DNA from: Spinacia oleracea
Lineage: Eukaryota; Streptophyta; Magnoliopsida; Caryophyllales; Amaranthaceae
NCBI RefSeq assembly: GCF_020520425.1
Contig: NC_079491.1
Coordinates: 8,047,143-8,111,142 of the forward strand
Reading direction: 5' to 3'
DNA length: 64,000 bases
How positions within the stretch are numbered: the first letter of the stretch is position 1; every line of letters begins with the position of its first letter. Positions 56,560 through 64,000 of the stretch are shown here, piece by piece. The notes under the pieces are model-generated. The model was given only the letters and a program-made list of their open reading frames with translations, made no database searches and was not told the DNA's origin. The position numbers and the translations under genes are program-made.

Positions 56560-59044
56560 ATGGCTGGAGGTAGATTGCTTCAGCAGATTCTAAAGAAAAA
56601 GTTCCAGACTAATTCCACTGTAATCTTTTTTTCATTTTCTCTAATCAAGTTTTTATTTTTGCTATATTTATTGAAAACAATTGTGCGTAAAAATGATATA
56701 TATTTTGATGATTTTTCGCGTTAATTTGTTTGGATTTAGGATGCTTAGGTTTACTTTTGAATGGAAACTTACCCTTAATTGTACTATGCCTATCATTTAA
56801 GTCAGGTTAAAAGAGTGTAATATTGTTGATGGTATATGATCTGGAATCATTGACTGTTGTTGGCGACTGGCGGTCTGGTGTATATGATGTATGACCTTGG
56901 GGAATATGCGCGTCAATATGTAATTTGTTCGGTCTAATAAACTTTGGGGATTATGTGTTTGGTGTTGTTGTTATAGTTATTGTTCCTCCTCTATGTGCGC
57001 ATTTTGTATTCTGTTAATTTTACTGTTTCTTAGTCTATGCATGGGTTATGGTCTCGTTTAGAATTTTAAGGAAGCATTTGTGTTTAACTTGATAAGAATT
57101 TGGTTTCCAAGAACTTGGGTTTCCCCTATAACCCTATTAATTACGGAATGAAATAGATTACAACCTGGTACGCTTGCTAATACTAATACAAGTAAATCGG
57201 GTCTCCACTCTACTGGATTGACTGATTGTCATCTGTTTGAGCTTGTTTAGATGATTCAGGGTTAAAAATCTTTATCTTTTATTAATTTCATTATTTTCAC
57301 GGTCCTAATATGAGATACAAATCATACGATGGGTGAAACTTTTACCTCTCTCTATATATACTCCCTCCGTGGAACTCGCTATGTAAATGGTCCTAATGTG
57401 AATTTTGAAATACAATTTGTGCTACTTGCATCGGCAAAGGTGAAACCCATGTTGCAATTGATACCCCCTCTGCTCATTTTAATTGCTCCATTTTGAATAA
57501 AAAGCTCTCACAAAAATTGGTCAAACGGAGCAAGTAAAATGAGATGGAGGGAGTATCTGTTTATATGATATTCTGCCATGTTAGAACAAAATGATTGGTT
57601 ATCTTGAACTTTGTAGTTGAGTTTATGGTAGCTTTGTAAAAGACTAAAGAGTATAACGGCTCAGAAATCACTGTTTGTTATCTAGAATTATGCTGAAATT
57701 TTCTAAGATTTTGTGGCAATTGGTTAGTTTTATTAGTGGTCAAACTCATCATTTTTGCGAGATTCTGAGGGGCATTATGACCCTGGCATCGGTGGGCTAT
57801 TAATCACTTGTCTTGATTCATTTTATATATGCTTCTATTTACATAAAATGAAACTTGTTCACATAACCATACATCTAAATATTATGTGATTTTTTTTTTT
57901 TAGAGATTTTATGCCTTTGCTGTGGTCTGTAGTTTCAGAAGTTCTGTTAAAAATTCTGTCTCTATTGTAAGTTATCATTTATTTGAAAATCTATATTTCC
58001 ATGAAACTAAAGTTAACTTATCCATCATAGCTCATTGCCTCTCATATTGTAGAAGTTATTTCATTGAGGTATTCTGATAGAGTGTGGCCATTTTTTTCTC
58101 CTTTGTCCTTTTCTCAGATGTTAGTTACTTATGTTCTTATACTTTCAACTTTGCAAGAACCATCAGTTTTTGCATGCTGTTGTGAGCCTGTTTGATTAGT
58201 AAAGTCAATATTTCTTTTTACTACGGAAAATTTCACATTGCCCCCTTTGTTTTTGCCAGACAATAACGTTTCGATTTTCTATAAAATAATCTCACAATTA
58301 TGCTCAAGAATGAACCATTACTCTGCAATGGTAAAATTGTTAAGGCCACTGTTATTTGGAGATGTGGCTCCCTCCTTACAACCTTCACCATCAAAATCAC
58401 CTAAGTCAGAATGTCAGATACTCAAATCCTCTGCCCACCTCCACCGTCAAGGGCATCAGTCATGTCAGCATAAAAAGAGATGGTTTCAGTGAGTTAAGGG
58501 AGTGTTTCTCGCCTCAAATGTGCTATTAATGGGAAAACACCCTCCCATTTAAGGAGAGTAGCCTTGGAGGTGGTTGTTGGGGTTGAGATAGATTTGCGGA
58601 TTTGAAGTTGAGTTGAATAGATAGTATGAAAAGAGCTTCCACTAGTGTTGTTAGTCCCAAGGCGTTTGTAGAGAAAGGGGATTCTTGTTTATTAGTGTGG
58701 GAGGTGTTGTTGCCCTTGTTCGGTTTCTAGAGATGGCGACAAGAATGTCACTGGGAAGAATAGCTGCTTTTGCGGCAGAAAATGATTTTGGTGGTGGTGT
58801 TGATGGCTATGGGATGTTTTAAATAAAAACGCTTATAATATTTTAAACTATGCTACGAAGTGGTAGAACTATTAAAAAACTTAAAGATGGGGATAGTGTG
58901 AGTTTTTTCAAAATTGGAGAAGTAATAAATGGATTTTCTCAAGTTTTTGAGTCACCAAATGGAAGCGTCACTTGTCAGAAATGAGGTTACAAATGTGCAA
59001 TGCAGAATTTCTCTTATGTTTGTGTGTGTGTGTGTGTGTGTGTG

Positions 59045-59098
<54 letters not shown>

Positions 59099-62000
59099 AC
59101 CATCTATCTATTGCAATAAGCACGTGGAGGATACATTTCTTTTTCTGTATATACTTATCAGTCAATTGTATGTCAATTGTTGAACTGTATATTCATCAGC
59201 CAAGGCAAATTACTGTATTTCGTAGAAATATTGATTTCCATGGTTCTGCAGGCAATTCCAGCTTTATCATCTGCTGTCTCAAAAGATCAAGACAATGTTG
59301 GATCTTCTGGAGCCAAAGTTTTGAAAGCATTTGCTCTCCTTGGAGCAGGCGCTACAGGGCTTTTGAGTTTTTCCACTGTAGCTTCTGCTGATGAGGCTGA
59401 ACATGGCCTAGAAAGCCCAATCTACCCTTGGCCTCACAGTGGCATCCTTAGTTCATATGATCATGCCTCGTGAGTTCCTTCCCTTTTTGCAGAACATATG
59501 TTGTGTTTTTTTTTCCCGTGGTGGTTGATAGTAATTGGTCCTTGTTTAGGATTCGTCGTGGGCACCAGGTTTACCAGCAGGTATGCGCCTCATGTCACTC
59601 AATGTCCCTGATTTCGTACCGTGATCTGGTGGGTGTAGCTTACACTGAAGAGGAGACAAAAGCTATGGCCGCTGAGATTGAGGTGGAAGATGGACCTAAT
59701 GACGAGGGTGAAATGTTTGCTCGTCCTGGTAAACTCAGTGACCGATTTCCTCAGCCATATCCTAATGAATCAGCAGCTAGGTTTGCTAATGGTGGGGCGT
59801 ATCCTCCTGACCTAAGTCTTATTACCAAGGTATGTTAATTTCCTTTGGATTTCTCCCGACCTTATGAAATTTTAGGTTGTGGTTGGCTAATGTTGTACTT
59901 TTTAATCCTCTTGCAGGCTAGACACAATGGTCAGAACTATGTATTCGCCCTGCTAACTGGTTACCGTGATCCACCTGCTGGTGTTGCGGTGTGTAATATT
60001 TTTTATTTCATCTTAATGCATTAACTGTTTGGTATGGAGTTTATTAATGGCTACCGTTTTTACTAGTGCCAAAAGTTCGTCTTCATGGTTCATATAAGGT
60101 GTATTAGTGTAGTCATAATATCACGCATAGCTTCCATGAAAAAAAGAATTGTTTCTTTGTTCCCTCACCTGGCTAATGGTTGAAATATGGAGTTTAAAAC
60201 TTGTATGTTATCTTTTTACCACAATTTTCTGTTGCTTGTCTCTCTTACTTTCATTAATTCCACCTTCTCTTCCTTGCTTTTTTCTTTTTACTTCCTGCTC
60301 CTTTCTGGTTTGATTGGGGACAATGACGATCTCCTACGACGATTCATGTTAACCGATCCCAAATCATTTTGGGACTAAGGCTTTGTTGTTGTTGTTGTTG
60401 TTGTTGTTTTGTTCAAATTTCTAATCCATCCTTAGTGCTTAAGTTATGACTATGATGCTTTGATTCATAACCTGGGCTTTCCAATTCCAATTCAAATCTA
60501 GAACTGGATTCTTGCTGATAGAGTGATATCTCGAGGAATGAACCCAGTCTTCCTTTGTAAACAAAGGAAGATGTTTGAGGAAAGTCAACTCCCCTCGAGT
60601 GCTGAACCACTCAAGGTTATATCACATGAGGTCAATATATGTTATTTAAACACCAGCAGCTTTGAGTTTTTACTTCTGATTTCATCTTTCGGTTTGCCAA
60701 CCCACGTCCCATCAACCTTGGCTAGTGTTCTCTGAACATTATCTCCCTTCTCCTGTGTTTGCTTGAACCCCTCAGCTTTATTGTTTATGTATAATTCTTC
60801 GATTTGGTAGGATGAAGTTCATTATGGATAAAACTTGGGAGTTGTGGGTTTAGCACTTCAGCAGTTATGCCTCAGGGAGAAAGGTTTGGATTTTTAACCA
60901 TTGGTTGTCAGATTAGATGGAAAGGAGATGATGGATAACTGAAAATAACGTTTTGTTTGGTAGAAGGAAATTGGCTGGAAAAGAAAAATTTAGTTTCCTA
61001 TGTTTGGTTTAAAATTTCTATTGGATAATAGGGAAGGAAGGGAAATGGAATGAAAACATGTTTAATAATTTTCACTTTCCTTTCCTCCCCTAAGTGGGGG
61101 AATTTGGAAGGAAAGAAAAAGTTAAAAGTTGTCAACTATTATCCTTTCTTTTCTCCGCATTTCCTTCTATCAAACCAAACAACGGAAAATGTGTAACTGC
61201 GTAAGAGGGGATAATAGAACAATAGAGGAGGGGTGAGAACTTAAAAGATGCACAGAGACCACAAATTGATAAAGTGTTTCATTCCTTTGTAAACTATCAA
61301 ACATGCAACTTGGTAATTGGTATTTGGTACTAACTCTACTAAGGTAATTGGGGATTTAAGGACTTGTAAATTTAAAGGTCGTTGGCACACCTTGAAATCT
61401 TGGACATTGAAATTTCATTTGAGGTTCTACTTTTGCTGGCAATATTTATTATTCAACTGGTTCTACCTCGCAAGATACAACCGGTTGTATTAGGCATGGG
61501 CTGCCTTTGCTTTGTGATGACTGGGGCAAGTCGACAACTACTAGTAAAGTCGTAAAGAACTACTGTTAAGATTTTCCTTTGTGGATTACAGTGTTTTTAA
61601 AAGCTACATTAAATTCACTCTGTTGTCAGTATAGTATTCTGTGCCCTGCGGTACTCAATACAGTATATGATTGCTCCAGTTCCTATTGACACCCAAATTC
61701 ATTCGCGTTATGTGTTGTTATTATTGTGTTCGGATTACTTGTTATCATTTGTTATTGAGCTTGTTTACGGGTGTTGTAGATCCGAGAAGGGTTGCACTAC
61801 AATCCATACTTCCCTGGGGGTGCAATTGCTATGCCTAAAATGCTTAATGACGGTGCTCTTGAATACGAGGATGGTGTTGCTGCAACAGAAGCTCAGGTAG
61901 GTTTTTCCCCCCATACCCATAAGTTTGTTTGGAATTCACAAGTGGACCTAGTATGTTGGCGAATCTTTCCATGAACTGCACTTATATTTTGCTATTAATA

Positions 62001-62685
62001 CAGATGGGCAAAGACGTTGTGACATTCTTGTCATGGGCAGCAGAGCCTGAGATGGAAGAAAGGAAACTGGTATGCAATGTGTCAAGTTACTTTTTTGATG
62101 ATTGGGTTTATATCATGACTACTGACAGCTGGCAATGGGTTGGGTTGGGTCGGAATCAGGCCGACCCATTTATAAACTGCTTGAGATCTTTCCACCCAAT
62201 CTGACCCAAATATAAACAGGTCGTGTTGATCCGGTTGTGTTTCTCTTTTAAGTGTAAATTGAGTTGAATATATAATATCGGGGTGATCTTTTTGAGGCAA
62301 ATCTACTAGAAAAAACTAATACTCTAATATGAATTTGACATGAATGAAAACGTGAAATAATTATTCAATGTTGAAGGAAAATTGAAAAGTAAAATCTTTC
62401 AACATGACCAAATCCATTTAATTAAACGTGTTGGGTTGGGTTGACCCATTTAATTAAACGGGTTGAAAATCTTGACCCAACCCTTTATTATTGGGTTAGG
62501 TTGGTGGGTTGGGTCAGTTTTTGCCAGCTCTAACTATTGTATTCCTCATCTTGAACCTTTTTATGCAGATGGGATTCAAGTGGATATTTGTACTATCACT
62601 GGCATTACTTCAAGCAGCATACTACCGACGTTTGAAGTGGTCTGTCATCAAGTCTCGCAAGTTGGTCCTTGATGTTATCAATTAG
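56560..62685 (+). CDS. CYC1: Cytochrome c1, mitochondrial complex III haem protein
   Basis: Seven coding exons: 56560-56619, 59252-59469, 59550-59829, 59917-59988, 61780-61896, 62004-62069 and 62569-62685. All have GT/AG introns and join in frame to 309 aa, the normal plant length. The protein carries electrons from the Rieske protein to cytochrome c in the inner mitochondrial membrane. Residues 1-65 form a bipartite targeting sequence (basic [15 protein letters not shown], then a hydrophobic [15 protein letters not shown]). The haem site is CASCH (C105, C108, H109), and the axial ligand is M228 in AMPKM. The C-terminal anchor is about 274-290 ([16 protein letters not shown]), followed by a basic matrix tail. 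Intron 1 is 2.6 kb. Introns 1, 4 and 6 contain small transposable elements, yet all exons are intact. Confidence 0.96.
57464..57553. mobile_element. Stowaway-type MITE in cytochrome c1 intron 1
   Basis: 90 bp with inverted ends (CCCCCTCTGCTCATTTTA / TAAAATGAGATGGAGGGAG), flanked by TA. A further CTCCCTCCGTGGAACTCGC end-like piece at 57361 may be part of a related, older copy. Confidence 0.75.
59019..59093. repeat. (TG)n(AG)n compound microsatellite in cytochrome c1 intron 1
   Basis: About 14 TG units are followed by about 23 AG units, ending some 160 bp before exon 2. Confidence 0.97.
60320..60408 (+). mobile_element. SINE 3' end with (TTG)n tail in cytochrome c1 intron 4
   Basis: AACCGATCCCAAATCATTTT then GGGACTAAGGCTTTG is followed by about nine TTG units (60382-60408). 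This matches the end of plant Au/TS-type SINEs. The tRNA-like head was not found, so the copy is probably 5' truncated. Confidence 0.65.
60949..61186. mobile_element. Foldback MITE in cytochrome c1 intron 4
   Basis: The left end (CGTTTTGTTTGGTAGAAGGA, then AATTGG) is mirrored at the right end (CCTTCTATCAAACCAAACAA, then CGG). Length is about 238 bp with no ORF. It resembles the element at 41114-41337. Confidence 0.7.
62127..62531. mobile_element. Probable hAT-type non-autonomous element in cytochrome c1 intron 6
   Basis: Left CAGCTGGCAATGGGTTGGG and right GGTCAGTTTTTGCCAGCTCT are inverted ends. The body is rich in GGGTTGGGT/ACCCAACCC repeats, as in hAT subterminal regions. Flanks are similar but do not form an exact 8-bp duplication, so it is older than the other two hAT elements. 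It ends 38 bp before exon 7. Confidence 0.6.
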
Positions 62686-63429
62686 AGACCGGTGTTCTTT
62701 TCCTTGTACTATTGAATATGGGATAATCCCGATGGAAAAAATAATTATTTCCGGGTGTTTTTTGACCGCCATGGTTGAATGTTTCAATCGTATGGCTTGA
62801 GGAGTCATATTTTTGTTGCCATGGAAGAAATAAGCTTCCGACATAGTAGATTATTCTTTTTTTTTATTAACTCTTTGGACGATTTTTATCGTACTTCTCT
62901 GCGTGTTCAGAATGGGCATTTATTATTTTTGATGTTCTAGCGCCCGCATCTGAGGACATCCTTCAACTTTGTTTAGTTAATTTTGGTTCTCTTAAAACTG
63001 TAAGAATAAGACTGAAGAACTATGATCACTTCAGTTCTAATTGGTCTCGTCATTTTTACTTATTGTTGCAATTTGTATCCACAAAGCTGGCCACAAGAAT
63101 ATCTTGGTGCTCAGGTAATAAGTGAATGAGGTTAAATGTTAATGGTTAATTGTGAGCCATTTAGCAATATAAGAATTGAAAATCCATCTTTTTGTGTCGC
63201 CTTGATCTTAGGAAATTGTTTTTGGCTCACCACTTTGTTGATGTTGACTCACTTTTATGCGAGTATAGCACAGAGAAGTGCTCTCAAAGTGGTGTGCCGA
63301 AATTATTTCCCCTAGTCTTGCAGTTGTATTGGATAAAACTGATACATGTTGAAACCTCTATTCCACTTACTACGTAAAGGTAATGGGTCTTAAACTTTTC
63401 ATTAATTTTGTTCATTGACACAATATAGG
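62686..63429 (+). other. Cytochrome c1 3' UTR and downstream region
   Basis: The 3' UTR should cover the first few hundred bases. No clear gene follows, though short coding-like pieces with splice-like ends appear near 63085-63115. Confidence 0.45.
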
Positions 63430-63508
63430 GAAGCGAATTGAAAACCCAAATCTTATACCTGACAAAGCTGGTGGTGTAGCCGCAATAGCGAAGGAACGAC
63501 TTCTCTAA
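63430..63508 (+). CDS. Possible terminal exon of an unrecognised gene
   Basis: After an acceptor-like ATATAG, an open stretch reads GKRIENPNLIPDKAGGVAAI then AKERLL and a stop. Composition looks coding, but no family was recognised and no upstream exon could be linked. It may be a gene relic. Confidence 0.25.
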
Positions 63509-64000
63509 ACTTCATTCAACAAGTTATTTCTTTGCAAACTCAACTTCATCATTATTAGAAATTTTGGATTTTTGAAAAGAAAATTGGAACCAAACATTGA
63601 TCTATTACGTACGACCAACGCGGTTGTTCATTTTTCATTTCCTTCTTCCATATGCCTATCACCAGTTTTCTTACTCATTTTGATCACAAAATCCAGCTCA
63701 ACAGTAAAGCTATCAGCAGATGGTGGTTATGAAATAGGTTCGGGATCATCTCGCATCTAAATCTGCTGTTTATTCGGGATAAAAGTCATTTTTCCCACAG
63801 CGTTAATCTCCGGAAACGTAAACTTTGGAAGTTTAGTTTACTTGTAACACATTGTACTGAATTTTTCAAAAATACATTGAAATATCCATAAGGGTAAACT
63901 TAGGGTGTTCATTAACACAATAACGAATTGTAGTGAGTTAAACCAAAAAAATAACGGAAAATGAAAAAAATATCCGAAAATGTTTTTTCTATCGAAATTA
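63509..64000. other. Window end, nothing firm
   Basis: A plus-strand open frame (63572-63760) has a hydrophobic segment, but no start context or family match. The rest is AT-rich. Confidence 0.35.

Noticed and set aside
57359..57463. A second complete Stowaway element next to 57464-57553
   Set aside because: Only one CTCCCTCC-type end is clear, and no matching opposite end with TA was found.

Overview
This is a 64 kb piece of a plant (eudicot) nuclear genome. The evidence is two spliced plant nuclear genes (a SUO-type BAH/TFIIS protein and mitochondrial cytochrome c1), plant lineages of LTR retrotransposon, and plant-type hAT, Mutator, mariner, Stowaway and SINE elements. I cannot name the species from the sequence alone. 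Roughly half of the window is mobile DNA, much of it nested.

Layout. Positions 1-5322 look like the 3' part of a Tat-type Ty3/gypsy element. It has a dimeric tandem array, a three-exon gene on the antisense strand, a second tandem array made of purine-tract-like units, and a probable LTR. Positions 6340-27590 are a nest: an old degenerate L1-type LINE holds an 8-bp-TSD hAT element (22603-24045) and a minus-strand Ty3/gypsy element (6463-22173, TSD ACAAA). The gypsy element lacks pol, and its gag is split by a young, apparently intact Ty1/copia element (10026-16122, TSD CTCTT, LTRs identical by eye). A second, 5'-truncated LINE lies at 28193-30640.

Host genes. The SUO-like gene runs on the minus strand from 41670 to 34135 in three coding exons (1573 aa). 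Cytochrome c1 runs on the plus strand from 56560 to 62685 in seven coding exons (309 aa). Its introns hold a Stowaway MITE, a SINE 3' end, a foldback MITE and a hAT-like element.

Between the two genes are two DNA transposons of particular interest. A Pack-MULE (42429-44203, exact 9-bp TSD) carries decayed fragments of a GRF zinc finger and of acetylornithine aminotransferase. A 6.8 kb mariner element (48122-54911, TSD TA) encodes a DD39D transposase on the minus strand. It also carries a convergent two-exon gene for an unknown 155-aa protein with a possible myristoylation signal. Between these two genes is an array of at least nine diverged foldbacks. In the best-preserved foldbacks, arm changes mostly keep base pairing, and most pairing differences are G-U wobbles in plus-strand RNA only. 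This mariner cargo (second gene plus hairpin array) is my best candidate for something undescribed.

All exon boundaries come from GT/AG sites, reading frame and family resemblance read by eye. No database search was run.
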